Shown one piece after another: positions 20,369 to 29,458 of a stretch of DNA of 64,000 nucleotides (the first letter of the stretch is position 1; each line of letters starts with the position of its first letter). The translations under genes and the position numbers were made by a program. The stretch covers positions 124,001 through 188,000 of the forward strand of contig NZ_JYNS01000002.1 of assembly GCF_000934725.1 (NCBI RefSeq), in the 5' to 3' direction. The notes below the pieces were generated by a model, which made no database searches, had not been told where the DNA came from, and saw only the letters and a list, made by a program, of their open reading frames with translations. This DNA is from Methyloterricola oryzae (lineage in GTDB: Bacteria > Pseudomonadota > Gammaproteobacteria > Methylococcales > Methylococcaceae).

Positions 20369-20924
20369 GCGAGAGGTATTCGCCGGTCCGGGTGTCCACC
20401 TTGATCACTTCGTCGGTCTGCACGAACAAGGGCACGCGCACCACCGCGCCGGTTTCCAGGGTGGCCGGTTTGCCGCCGCCGCCGGAGGTGTCGCCGCGCA
20501 CGCCCGGGTCGGTCTCCACGATTTTGAGGATGACGAAGTTGGGCGGCTGTACCGACAGAGGCTGGCCGTTGTACAGGGTCACGATGCAGACATCCTGCTC
20601 CTTCAGCCACTTCTTGGCGTCGGCCACCGCGTTGGCGTCGGCCACATACTGCTCGAAGCTCTCGGGCTGCATGAAGTGCCATTCGGTGCCGTCGTTGTAG
20701 AGATACTGCATCTCCATGTCCACCACATCGGCGCCCTCGATGGTGTCGCCGGACTTGAACGTGCGTTCGATGACGCGGCCGGTCTTGAGGTTGCGCAGCT
20801 TGACGCGGTTGAAGGCCTGGCCCTTGCCCGGCTTGACGAACTCGTTCTCGATGATGGAGCAGGGGTCGCCGTCCAGCATGACCTTGAGCCCGCCCTTGAA
20901 TTCATTGGTACTGAAAACTGCCAT
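20355..20924 (-). CDS. efp: Elongation factor P
   Basis: 189 aa. Rescues ribosomes stalled on polyproline stretches. The modification site lies in [11 protein letters not shown], with the second Lys at residue 34 exactly as in E. coli, consistent with beta-lysylation by the neighbouring EpmA/EpmB. KOW-like N-terminal domain and two OB domains are present, ending in [11 protein letters not shown]. Several proteins in this window are proline-rich (both TonB proteins, the 22022-23716 product), so they are plausible EF-P clients. Confidence 0.97.
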   Translation of the reverse strand: MAVFSTNEFKGGLKVMLDGDPCSIIENEFVKPGKGQAFNRVKLRNLKTGRVIERTFKSGDTIEGADVVDMEMQYLYNDGTEWHFMQPESFEQYVADANAVADAKKWLKEQDVCIVTLYNGQPLSVQPPNFVILKIVETDPGVRGDTSGGGGKPATLETGAVVRVPLFVQTDEVIKVDTRTGEYLSRVKE

Positions 20925-21011
20925 TCTGTCCTCGGTTGTAACTGGATTAACTCAAAAAATGCGCGCCATTATAATGGGAAGCTTGGTCATTAGAAACTTT
21001 GCCCTCCCATC

Positions 21012-21995
21012 ATGCTGCAACTCACCTGGCAGGCCGAACTGGCGGCCGCCTTTACCCGACCGGACGAACTCCTGGAATTTCTCGATCTGCAGGATCTAAA
21101 GCAGGCGCATCATCCGCCGGCGGCCACGGCATTTCCGCTGCGGGTTACGCGCAGTTTTGCGGAACGCATGGTCAAGGGCGACCCCGCGGATCCCCTGCTG
21201 CGCCAGGTATTGCCCTTGCCGGACGAGGACCTGGATGCTCCGGGATTCTGCGGCGACCCGGTGGGCGACCTAGCGGCCGTGGCGGCCCCGGGATTGCTGC
21301 ACAAATACCAGGGACGGGCGCTGCTCGTGGTGACAGGCGCCTGCGCCATCCACTGCCGCTATTGCTTCCGCCGCGAGTTCCCCTATGGTGCCGAACAGTT
21401 GAGCCGGCAGCGGGAGGCCGCGGCGCTGGATTACTTAAATGGCGATGCGAGCATCCGGGAGGTGATCCTGAGTGGGGGCGATCCGCTGGCCCTCTCGGAC
21501 GATCGCCTGGCGGAGTTGGTGCATAAGCTGGAGACCATAAGCCATCTCCGCCGGCTGCGCCTGCATAGCCGCTTGCCGGTTGTCTTGCCGGCGCGAATCA
21601 CGGAGGCATTGGCGGCGCTGCTGGCAGATACGCGCTTCCAGACGGTCATGGTGATCCACGCCAATCATGGGCGCGAAATCGACCGCTCCGTGGGCCGTGC
21701 GCTTGCACAACTAAAGGAGGCTGGCGTGACCCTGCTCAACCAGTCCGTTCTGCTGCGGGGTGTGAACGATGACGCGGAGACCTTGGCGGAACTGAGCGAA
21801 ATCCTGTTCGAGCGCGGCGTGATGCCCTATTACCTGCACCTGCTGGACAAGGCTCGCGGTACGGCCCATTTTGAGGTGAGTGATGCGGCCGCCCAAGACC
21901 TGCATGAACAGCTTAGGCGAGTGCTGCCCGGTTATCTTGTGCCCAAGCTGGTGCGGGAGGCCGCGGGGGCCCCGTTCAAGCTTCCCGTGATCTAA
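21012..21995 (+). CDS. epmB: EF-P lysine 2,3-aminomutase EpmB (YjeK), radical SAM
   Basis: 327 aa. The radical SAM cysteine motif C-x3-C-x2-C is at 111, 115 and 118 (GACAIHCRYCFRR). Motifs of the KamA family follow, e.g. EVILSGGDPL and LRLHSRLPVVLP. It converts (S)-alpha-lysine to (R)-beta-lysine, which EpmA loads on EF-P. It is transcribed divergently from efp with 87 bases between starts. Length and position among modification genes favour EpmB over a catabolic lysine aminomutase. Confidence 0.93.
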   Translation: MLQLTWQAELAAAFTRPDELLEFLDLQDLKQAHHPPAATAFPLRVTRSFAERMVKGDPADPLLRQVLPLPDEDLDAPGFCGDPVGDLAAVAAPGLLHKYQGRALLVVTGACAIHCRYCFRREFPYGAEQLSRQREAAALDYLNGDASIREVILSGGDPLALSDDRLAELVHKLETISHLRRLRLHSRLPVVLPARITEALAALLADTRFQTVMVIHANHGREIDRSVGRALAQLKEAGVTLLNQSVLLRGVNDDAETLAELSEILFERGVMPYYLHLLDKARGTAHFEVSDAAAQDLHEQLRRVLPGYLVPKLVREAAGAPFKLPVI

Positions 21996-22021
21996 GCAGC
22001 CGGACGGGGCGGGCAGGGCCC

Positions 22022-23716
22022 TCAGCGTATTTCGACATTTTCGACGGCGCAGCTGATGCGCGCGGTTTTCTTGTGCAAACGGCCCAGGTTGATGTGGCGC
22101 ACGGTGCCTGTGGCGCCGGGTTCGATGCTGGCAGTAACGGACTTTCCGACCGACTGCAGGCGGGCCAGGCTGTCGGAATAGGCGGTGCACGTCAACTTGA
22201 TTCGTTGAATAGGCGACGAACTGCCGTTGAACAGGCTGAGCTTCATGAAGGTCGAACCATCATCGCGGCCTCGCACCCAGTCGTACCCGCGGAGCTTGAG
22301 CTTGCGCATGACGGCAGCGCTGGCGGCGCGCGGGAGGGGCGTAGCGCTGGGCGAAGGTGAGGGTTTGCTGCGCGCGGCCTCATCGGCCTTTTTCGGCCGC
22401 TGCGGTTTCGGCTCGGGGGTGGTCACCACCCCCTTTGGAGATGTGGTCGGTTTGGCGGTCGGTTTGGGCGCAGGCGTTGCTTCTGGTTCGGCGCTGGGTG
22501 TGCTGGCAGGCTTGGGGGCGGGGGTAGCGGGATCGTCCAGGTCCGTGCTGTCCAGGGCCACCGTGACCGGTGGCGCAGTGGACACCGGGGCAGAAACTGA
22601 TGGCTCTATGTCAGCGCCCGCAGGAGAGGCGGCCTTCAGATCCATGGTGGCCGCGTCAGGCGCCGCATCTGCCGGGGGCGAAGCCGTCGCGGCTGGCTGG
22701 GCCGAAAGGACCTGCCCGCGGGCTGGCGAGTCTTTGTGCGGCGTACCGTAGTGACGGCCTAGGAGCAGTGCGACTACCAACAGGCAGGCGGCCGCGGCGA
22801 AGGCGAGACCTTTATTTAGGGGAACAGCCTCGGCTTGCGTCACGGGCGCTGCCTCCGCCACGGCCGGTTCGTTCGGCTCGCTCGCTGGCGCGGGTTCGGC
22901 GGGCAGGGTGCCGGTTTCGCGCGCCACCAAGGCTTCCAGGGGACCCATGCGGGGCGGCCCGCTGATTTTAGGCGTGTAGCTGATCGGTCCGGGGGCTTCC
23001 GCTTCAGGCTCCGGCGACGTACCGGCGACGTGACCGGAATCGCGCAGCGGCGCGCTGGCTTCCGAGGCGGACGTGGCACGCTCCAGGAGCGGTTCGTCGT
23101 CCTCGACCCATTCCACGTGGTCGCCGGATTCCAGGTAGTCGGCGAACCGGGAGTACACGTCCCCCAAGGATCCGTCCAGACGCTTTGCCAGCAGTTCCGC
23201 CAGGCAGGCCTTGATCTGAGTGTGAACGGGCAGGCGAATCGAATCCAGCGCCCTGAAATAGGCGGAGGCGACGTCCATCGGGGTGAGGGGGAGTCGCAGG
23301 CCTGCGCCAGCGACGCTTCCAGTCAGTCGCTGCAAGGCCAAGACACCCAGTTTCTCGGCCTCCGGTAGCCAGCGATCCTGGCAGGACTGCATGCTCCCGC
23401 AGGCGACCAGTTCCGGCGGCAAGGCGTCCGCACCGCTATCCGAGGCCGGTCCGGCGGGTTCGCCGCTCAGGGCGGACTGGAAGCGCCGGCGCAAATCGGT
23501 GGCAAACGATAGCTGAATGGCCAGCGTTTCCTGGCGCAATTCGTTCAGGACGTCGCAGACGTGGGTGCGGAAGAACAGGTCCTCGCTGGTTTCGGCCAGC
23601 GCAAACATGTCTTCTTCGCCATGCTGGGCCGTGTCCTTCAGCATCTCCCGAAACTGCTTCAATACGATTTGCGAAAATGCCGCCAGCAGTTCCGCTTCGT
23701 CCGATCCCCGATTCAC
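22022..23716 (-). CDS. Unrecognised single-pass membrane protein with Pro/Ala-rich linkers
   Basis: 564 aa, not recognised as a whole. An N-terminal alpha-helical region (about 1-210) has faint resemblance to DUF1631-type regulators (MFALAETSEDLFF...; DYLESGDHVEWVEDDEP). An acidic, Pro-rich stretch leads to one transmembrane helix (LAFAAAACLLVVALLLG, around 311-327). A long periplasmic linker of Pro/Ala/Thr/Lys follows (to about 460), ending in a C-terminal beta-sandwich-like domain (about 470-564). That domain resembles FxLYD/DUF3426 modules (FMKLSLFNGSSSPIQRIKLTC). Topology would be cytoplasmic N, periplasmic C. It converges with epmB; tilS lies upstream on the same strand. Confidence 0.7.
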   Translation of the reverse strand: MNRGSDEAELLAAFSQIVLKQFREMLKDTAQHGEEDMFALAETSEDLFFRTHVCDVLNELRQETLAIQLSFATDLRRRFQSALSGEPAGPASDSGADALPPELVACGSMQSCQDRWLPEAEKLGVLALQRLTGSVAGAGLRLPLTPMDVASAYFRALDSIRLPVHTQIKACLAELLAKRLDGSLGDVYSRFADYLESGDHVEWVEDDEPLLERATSASEASAPLRDSGHVAGTSPEPEAEAPGPISYTPKISGPPRMGPLEALVARETGTLPAEPAPASEPNEPAVAEAAPVTQAEAVPLNKGLAFAAAACLLVVALLLGRHYGTPHKDSPARGQVLSAQPAATASPPADAAPDAATMDLKAASPAGADIEPSVSAPVSTAPPVTVALDSTDLDDPATPAPKPASTPSAEPEATPAPKPTAKPTTSPKGVVTTPEPKPQRPKKADEAARSKPSPSPSATPLPRAASAAVMRKLKLRGYDWVRGRDDGSTFMKLSLFNGSSSPIQRIKLTCTAYSDSLARLQSVGKSVTASIEPGATGTVRHINLGRLHKKTARISCAVENVEIR

Positions 23717-23837
23717 CCGCCAATACCTTTTGTCTTAAAGTGTTGCGCTCTTTGATGGAAGTGCACCAGATCGCCAGCGGGCTGTCAACTTGAGATAAGG
23801 AAAAACGGTAAGTGGCAGATGGATGTGGCAGCGACGG

Positions 23838-25175
23838 CTAGGGGTTGTTGCCGCGCCGCCATGTCAACGAAAAATCGGTGCCTTCAGCCTCTGTGGTGAC
23901 CCACCAGTCGGCTACCGCCGCCAGTTCACCCGCGACGTAAACCAGGGGAGCCCGGTCACGCAACCAGGGTGGCACCGCCGTCTCCTGAAACAGCTTTTTC
24001 AGTGCATGGCTGGCTGTTCCGCGTCCTGACAGCCGGCAACGTTCGCCGCCGCGGCGGAAGCGCACCTCCACAGGACCCAATGCCCAGCGTCGCGCGTCCA
24101 GTCCCAGGCCCGGCCGCGCCGGGGTGATCCGTAATTCGCCGGCGCCCCCGGGCAGTTTCAGGCTATCGCCGGCCGTCCAGGGAAGCACGGCTGTGGAATC
24201 GAAAAAGCCCTGCGGGGGCAGCAGGTGGAGATGATTGCGGTAGCGCCGCACTTCACCTTCGCGCCAGGCCACGACCGGCATCTTGTCGGCGCCGGCTGGC
24301 AGCACTTCCTCGAGGATGCGCTCCAGCACGGCGGCTGAGGGCATGCGGAATCCTGAGGCGCGCAGCCAGCGCCTGAGCACCAGGCGTTGGTCGGCCCTGG
24401 TGAGCACGGCAAGGTTCGGCACCTTCAGGCTAAGGCCGTCCGATCCCAGTGTCGCGTGGAAGAGGTCATCCGAGAGTGCGTTCAATTGCTGCAAGGCCTC
24501 GGCGCAATGCCCGGCGCTGCGGGCGAGGGCGCGGCTGGCGCCGGGCCAGCGCTTCTGCAGCAAGGGCAGGATCTGACCGCGGATGAAGTTGCGATCGAAG
24601 CTCAGGTCGGCATTGCTTGGATCTTCGATCCAGTTCAATCCCTGCGCGCGGGCGTAGTCCAGAAGTTCCGGGCGAGAGTGATGGAGCAGGGGGCGCAACA
24701 AGGCACCGGGCGGAAACGGTGAGCGGACCGGCATGCCGGCCAGCCCTGCGAGACCAGCGCCACGCAGCAGTTGCAGGAGCAGGGTCTCGGCCTGATCGTC
24801 GCCGTGCTGGGCTGTCAGCAGGATATCACCCGCCGCCATGTGCTGGCCTATGGCCTGGTAACGGGCGTTTCTCGCCGCCTCCTCCGGGCTCTCCCCAGGC
24901 GCGGCCCGCGCATCGACATGCAGGATCAGCAAGGGGATCGAGAGTTCGCGGCAGACGCGATCGCAATGGACCGCCCAGTCATCAGCCTGGCGCTGCAAGC
25001 CGTGGTGCACATGCACGGCGTGGACGGGGGGAAAGCCCAGCGCGTCCGCACGCAGGCGCGCGCAGAGGTGCAGCAGAACATGGGAATCTAGACCGCCGCT
25101 GTAGGCGACCCAGTAGCGCGGCGGGGGCGGGCAGGCCCCGAGCGCCGCGTGCAGGCTTTGCACGTTCGGCTGCAT
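23838..25175 (-). CDS. tilS: tRNA(Ile)-lysidine synthetase
   Basis: 445 aa. The N-type ATP pyrophosphatase loop SGGLDS is at residues 26-31 (WVAYSGGLDSHVLL). NARYQAI and TAQHGDDQAETLLLQLLRG are TilS-specific. The C-terminal substrate-binding domain is present. The enzyme changes C34 of the CAU-anticodon tRNA-Ile to lysidine. It lies 32 bases after accA on the same strand, an arrangement common in proteobacteria. Confidence 0.95.
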   Translation of the reverse strand: MQPNVQSLHAALGACPPPPRYWVAYSGGLDSHVLLHLCARLRADALGFPPVHAVHVHHGLQRQADDWAVHCDRVCRELSIPLLILHVDARAAPGESPEEAARNARYQAIGQHMAAGDILLTAQHGDDQAETLLLQLLRGAGLAGLAGMPVRSPFPPGALLRPLLHHSRPELLDYARAQGLNWIEDPSNADLSFDRNFIRGQILPLLQKRWPGASRALARSAGHCAEALQQLNALSDDLFHATLGSDGLSLKVPNLAVLTRADQRLVLRRWLRASGFRMPSAAVLERILEEVLPAGADKMPVVAWREGEVRRYRNHLHLLPPQGFFDSTAVLPWTAGDSLKLPGGAGELRITPARPGLGLDARRWALGPVEVRFRRGGERCRLSGRGTASHALKKLFQETAVPPWLRDRAPLVYVAGELAAVADWWVTTEAEGTDFSLTWRRGNNP

Positions 25176-25207
25176 CAGGGCCTCAGCGGCCAGTCGGCGG
25201 GTTCAGA

Positions 25208-26173
25208 TCAGACTTCAGCTTCCTCGAACACGCCATAGCTCATGAGGCGTTCGTAGCGTTCACGCAGCAGCGTTTCGACGGTTTGCGGCTGCAGTTCATG
25301 CAGGTGCTTCTTCAGCGCCGCTTTCAGGTTGTGGGCTGTCACCGCGCGGTCACGGTGAGCGCCCCCCAAGGGCTCATCGACGATCTCGTCGATAAGCTTC
25401 AACTCCAGCAAGCGGTCCGAGGTGATGCCCATGGCCTCTGCGGCAAGCTCGGCCTTGTCGGCGCTCTTCCACAGGATGGAGGCGCAGCCTTCCGGGGAGA
25501 TGACGGAATAAGTGCTGTATTCCAGCATTAACAGGCGGTCACCCACACCGATGGCCAGCGCGCCGCCGGAGCCGCCTTCGCCAATAACCGCGCACACGAT
25601 GGGGATGCGCAACTTGGACATCTCGAACAGATTGCGGGCGATTGCCTCGCTCTGGCCACGCTCCTCCGCGCCGATGCCCGGATAGGCGCCCGGGGTATCG
25701 ATCAGGCAGATCAGCGGCAGGCGGAAGCGCTCAGCCAGGCGCATCAGGCGCAAGGCCTTGCGGTAGCCCTCCGGGCGCGGCATACCGAAATTGCGGTAGA
25801 TCTTTTCCTTGGTATCCCTGCCTTTCTGATGGCCGATCACCATCACCGGAAATTCATCCAGGCGCGCCACGCCGCCGACGATGGCGGGATCGTCGGCGAA
25901 GCCGCGGTCGCCATGCAGTTCATGGAAGTCATCGAAGATCATGTCCAGGTAGTCCAGCGTGTAGGGGCGCTGCGGATGCCTGGACAATTGCGATATCTGC
26001 CACGCGCTCAGCTTCGAGAAGATCGATTCGGTGAGCTTTCGGCTCTTCTCCTCCAGCCGGGCGATTTCCTCGGAGATGTTGATCTCGTTGTCGAAACCGA
26101 CGTGCTTCAGCTCTTCGATCTTGGCTTCCAGTTCGGCGATGGACTGTTCGAAGTCAAGGAATTTGAGGTCCAT
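25208..26173 (-). CDS. accA: Acetyl-CoA carboxylase carboxyltransferase subunit alpha
   Basis: 321 aa (E. coli 319). Begins [22 protein letters not shown]; contains [16 protein letters not shown] and the oxyanion-hole region [16 protein letters not shown], then [14 protein letters not shown]. Forms the carboxyltransferase with AccD (not in the window) and makes malonyl-CoA for fatty acid synthesis. An upstream AGAAT/GGTGT spacer of 31 bases separates it from the preceding hydrolase gene. Confidence 0.97.
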   Translation of the reverse strand: MDLKFLDFEQSIAELEAKIEELKHVGFDNEINISEEIARLEEKSRKLTESIFSKLSAWQISQLSRHPQRPYTLDYLDMIFDDFHELHGDRGFADDPAIVGGVARLDEFPVMVIGHQKGRDTKEKIYRNFGMPRPEGYRKALRLMRLAERFRLPLICLIDTPGAYPGIGAEERGQSEAIARNLFEMSKLRIPIVCAVIGEGGSGGALAIGVGDRLLMLEYSTYSVISPEGCASILWKSADKAELAAEAMGITSDRLLELKLIDEIVDEPLGGAHRDRAVTAHNLKAALKKHLHELQPQTVETLLRERYERLMSYGVFEEAEV

Positions 26174-26204
26174 TTATCGTTATTCTATGTGGGGTTGGGG
26201 TGGT

Positions 26205-26930
26205 TTATTTTAACACCTCCGAGAGGAAATTCTGCATGCTTTGCCAGGACCGTCGGTCGGCGATTTCCTTGTAAACTGTGCCGAAGCCGGGATCGTTGGC
26301 GCGCGGATTGGTAAAGGCGTGCAGGGTGTGGCCGTATACCTGCACCTGCCAATCGGCGCCGGCGGTGGTGAGTTCGCGTTGCAGCGCCAGCACCTGCTCC
26401 GGTGGTGCCATGGGATCATCGTGGCCATGCAGGGCCAGAACCTTAGCGAGGATGGGGCGTCCCGCGATATTCTCCGGAGGGTTGAGCAAGCCGTGAAAGC
26501 TCACCACCCCGCGGATATCGGCGCCGGTCCTGGCCAGGTCGAGTACGCACAGGCCGCCGAAGCAGAAGCCGATGGCGGCGACACGCGTGCCGTCCACTTC
26601 GGACAGAGCCCGGACGGCTTGAAGGGCCGCAAGCTGGCGGGCCTGTAGCAGGGCCCGGTCCTTCATGAAGGGTGCCATAAGCCGGCTGTTTTCCTCCGGT
26701 CCGCTGCCGACGCGGGCATCCCCGTACATGTCCAGGGCAAAACCGGCATAACCCAGCCTGGCCAAAGCTTGCGCCTTGCCGCAGGCGAACTCGTCGCGAC
26801 CGCCCCAGGCATGGGAGACGAGCACGGCGGGCAAGGGCTTCGGGAGGCTGTCGTCCCAGGCCAGAAAGCCCAGCAGGCGCGTGCTGCCGTGCGCATATTC
26901 GACGCTGCGGGTTTGGATATCGGCGCTCAT
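26205..26930 (-). CDS. Dienelactone hydrolase family protein
   Basis: 241 aa from ATG 26930, chosen for the strong GAGGAG six bases upstream. Alpha/beta hydrolase: nucleophile elbow GFCFGG with Cys, Asp in HGHDDP and His in HTLHAF form the Cys-Asp-His triad of dienelactone hydrolases. Cytoplasmic; the true substrate is unknown, as most family members are not in chlorocatechol pathways. Same strand as accA and possibly co-transcribed; divergent from trpS. Confidence 0.85.
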   Translation of the reverse strand: MSADIQTRSVEYAHGSTRLLGFLAWDDSLPKPLPAVLVSHAWGGRDEFACGKAQALARLGYAGFALDMYGDARVGSGPEENSRLMAPFMKDRALLQARQLAALQAVRALSEVDGTRVAAIGFCFGGLCVLDLARTGADIRGVVSFHGLLNPPENIAGRPILAKVLALHGHDDPMAPPEQVLALQRELTTAGADWQVQVYGHTLHAFTNPRANDPGFGTVYKEIADRRSWQSMQNFLSEVLK

Positions 26931-27126
26931 TTTTCTCCTCGGTAGTATGGCTAGGGCTTGAGTCGGCACCTATTCTCGGCAAGTTGCCTTGCACGCTCAA
27001 GGCTGGAAACTGCGTAGCAGGTGACGGGGCCGCGAAGCTTGTGCCATATTTAGCACTTTTTGGCGGCGCTGGCGGCGCCTTTGTCCGCGGCAATTGAACC
27101 CTTTCGCATATTCACAGGCTCCCCGC

Positions 27127-28140
27127 ATGACCCAGACCACAGTCCTCACCGGTATCACCACCACCGGTACGCCCCACCTTGGCAATTACGTCGGCGCCAT
27201 TCGTCCGGCCATCGCGGCCAGCCACGACCGCAATGTGCGGCCTTTTTATTTTCTGGCCGACTACCACGCGCTGATCAAATGTCAGGACCCCGAGCGGGTG
27301 CGTCAGTCGACCCTGGAAATCGCCGCCACCTGGCTGGCGCTGGGCCTGGACATCCGCAACGCCGTTTTCTACCGCCAGTCCGACGTTCCGGAGATCACCG
27401 AGCTGGCCTGGATGCTCAGTTGCGCCACCGCCAAGGGGCTCATGAACCGGGCCCATGCCTACAAGGCGGCGGTGCAGGCCAACGAGGACAGTGGCGAACA
27501 GGACCCGGACAAGGGCGTCACCATGGGGCTTTTCAACTATCCCATCCTGATGGCGGCGGACATTCTGTTGTTCAATGCCCATCGCGTGCCCGTCGGCAAG
27601 GACCAGGTGCAGCACATCGAGATGGCCCGGGACATCGGCGGGCGCTTCAATCACATCTACGGCGAGCACTTTGTCATCCCGGAGGCGGAGGTCAGCGAGG
27701 AAGCCGCGATTCTCTGCGGGCTGGACGGCCGCAAGATGAGCAAGAGCTACGACAATACGATTCCCTTGTTCGTGCCGGAAAAGCAACTGCGTAAGCTGGT
27801 CATGAAGATCAAGACCAACTCCCTGGAGCCCGGCCAGCCCAAGGATCCGGATAGCTGCACGCTCTACAGTATTTACAAGGCCTTCGCCACTAAGGAGGAA
27901 GTCGCGGCGGTGCGCCGCCGTTACGAGGAAGGCATCGGCTGGGGCGAAATGAAGCAATTCCTGTTCGAGTACCTGAACAACCATCTGATGGCGGCTCGCG
28001 AGCGTTACGAGGCGCTGCTGGAGGCGCCGGAAAAGATCGAGGAAGCCTTGCAGGAGGGCGCGCAGCGGGCTCGGGAATACAGTGTGCCGTTCATGCAAAA
28101 GATTCGTGCGAGCGTCGGCATCCGCAGCTTGGCGCGTTGA
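27127..28140 (+). CDS. trpS: Tryptophanyl-tRNA synthetase
   Basis: 337 aa from ATG 27127. Class I synthetase: the HIGH-type motif is TPHLGNY (about residues 13-19) and KMSKS is intact in LDGRKMSKSYDN. Charges tRNA-Trp. An in-frame TTG 33 bases upstream exists but has no ribosome binding site. A nine-base gap leads into the DUF1992 gene. Confidence 0.95.
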   Translation: MTQTTVLTGITTTGTPHLGNYVGAIRPAIAASHDRNVRPFYFLADYHALIKCQDPERVRQSTLEIAATWLALGLDIRNAVFYRQSDVPEITELAWMLSCATAKGLMNRAHAYKAAVQANEDSGEQDPDKGVTMGLFNYPILMAADILLFNAHRVPVGKDQVQHIEMARDIGGRFNHIYGEHFVIPEAEVSEEAAILCGLDGRKMSKSYDNTIPLFVPEKQLRKLVMKIKTNSLEPGQPKDPDSCTLYSIYKAFATKEEVAAVRRRYEEGIGWGEMKQFLFEYLNNHLMAARERYEALLEAPEKIEEALQEGAQRAREYSVPFMQKIRASVGIRSLAR

Positions 28141-28149
28141 TCTGAAGCT

Positions 28150-28521
28150 TTGCCCGTGCTGTTTTTGGAGCGACTTGCCGAGCAGAAGATTGCCGAGGCG
28201 TTGGAACGCGGCGAACTGGACGATCTTCCGGGCAAGGGTAAACCGATACCGCCGGAGGAGGATCTGCATTTCGTCCCGGCCGACATGCGCCTGGCTTTTC
28301 GCATCCTCAAGAATTCAGGCTACATTCCCGAAGAAGTCCAGCTCCTGCGCGATATCGATGATCTCCTGAGTCTGATCGATACCCAGGGTATCCATGGCGA
28401 ACCTGAACGCAAGCGCCTGCGCTTGCTGATGGAACGGCTGGGCGCGCAGCGCGGCGGCAACCTGGCGCTGGCTGACCATTATTTCCAACGCATCTCCGAA
28501 AAACTCAAGAGCCTGGGCTGA
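28150..28521 (+). CDS. DUF1992 (DnaJC28-like, YhdN type) protein
   Basis: 123 aa, starting at TTG 28150 or GTG 28156. The signature LERLAEQKIAEALERGELDDLPGKGKP near the N terminus is diagnostic of DUF1992; the same domain occurs in eukaryotic DnaJC28. Helical, soluble; the molecular role is unknown. Probably transcribed with trpS. Confidence 0.85.
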   Translation: MPVLFLERLAEQKIAEALERGELDDLPGKGKPIPPEEDLHFVPADMRLAFRILKNSGYIPEEVQLLRDIDDLLSLIDTQGIHGEPERKRLRLLMERLGAQRGGNLALADHYFQRISEKLKSLG

Positions 28522-28560
28522 TGCATCGCCCTGGCCCCGGCGTCCCGATCGACGCCCACT

Positions 28561-29196
28561 TCACCTGACGGTTTCGCCGCGGGCTGCGGTCAAGCTTTTG
28601 CGCTGGGACGCGCGCGGTTGCAAGCGCAGGATGATCAGCAGCGCCAGCAGGAGCGCGTAGAGGGCCGGGTCACGTATGTCCTGCTTGACCAGCCAGAGAT
28701 AGTGGAATACGGCCAGGCCCGCCGCGAGGTAAGCCAAGCGGTGCAGTTTACGCCAGCGCTGCAGCCCCAGGAGCCTGACCGTACCCCGGAAGGAAGTGGC
28801 GGCCAGAGGTGTCAGCACTAGCAGGGTGCCCAGTCCGGCGGTCAGGGCTGGTCGCCGCAGCAGGTCCTCTGTCACCGCACCCCAAGCAAAAAACTGATCG
28901 AACACCAGATACGCCAGCCCATGCAGACAGCCGTAAAGGAAGGCGCAAAGGCCGAGGCTGCGGCGGTAGCGGCCCAGCTCGTGCCATCCGCAATAATGGG
29001 CCAGGGGTGTCAAAGCGAGGGTGAAAAGCAGGAGCCGCAGGGACCAGATACCGGTGCTATGTTGAATGTCCGCGACAGGGTCCGCACCCAGAGATCGCGT
29101 GCACGCACCGGCGATGAGCCCGATCAGCGGTGTGAGACAGGCTGCCAGGAGGGCCGCATGGGCAATCCGGTCGCTGGTACGGGGGGGCTGTGACAT
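28561..29196 (-). CDS. msrQ: MsrQ-like heme-binding membrane subunit of methionine sulfoxide reductase
   Basis: 211 aa from ATG 29196. Six hydrophobic segments of a ferric-reductase-like (YedZ) fold. His residues expected to bind heme are seen in HSTGIWSLRLLLFTL, FLYGCLHGLAYLVFDQ and WRKLHRLAYLAAGLAVFHYLW. MsrQ passes electrons from the quinone pool or flavins to periplasmic MsrP. The usual partner msrP is not adjacent and not in the window. Confidence 0.85.
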   Translation of the reverse strand: MSQPPRTSDRIAHAALLAACLTPLIGLIAGACTRSLGADPVADIQHSTGIWSLRLLLFTLALTPLAHYCGWHELGRYRRSLGLCAFLYGCLHGLAYLVFDQFFAWGAVTEDLLRRPALTAGLGTLLVLTPLAATSFRGTVRLLGLQRWRKLHRLAYLAAGLAVFHYLWLVKQDIRDPALYALLLALLIILRLQPRASQRKSLTAARGETVR

Positions 29197-29340
29197 GGAT
29201 CCAGGATAGGGCCGTTGGGTGTCCCAGGCAATGACGCTCCGAATGTATCGCGCGGCAACTGCAAAGCTTACCATGCCCGCGTTCCCCGAGCCTCCGGACG
29301 ACCGATTTCCACCGCGATGGCAGCCATCTGGCCTGCCGGT

Positions 29341-29373
29341 TCTTAAGTTTCCTTTAAGGAAACAGTCTTAAGA
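29341..29373. repeat. Nested inverted repeat upstream of the sterol desaturase gene
   Basis: An inner perfect palindrome GTTTCCTT-T-AAGGAAAC (29347-29363) is flanked by an outer TCTTAA (29341-29346) and TTAAGA (29368-29373). It sits about 85 bases before the ATG of the sterol desaturase gene in an AT-rich stretch, so it is placed as an operator or an mRNA 5' hairpin. No T run follows, so it is not a typical terminator. Confidence 0.6.
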
Positions 29374-29458
29374 TTGTTGGCGTCATTGTGCGTTAATGTA
29401 AGCATTGTACACTCAGACTCAATTAGACCCTTGATCTCGAGCGGAGTAGGAGTTGCCC

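Noticed and set aside
27112-28269. 385-codon minus-strand frame opposite trpS
   Set aside because: Antisense to an intact tryptophanyl-tRNA synthetase gene with both signature motifs.
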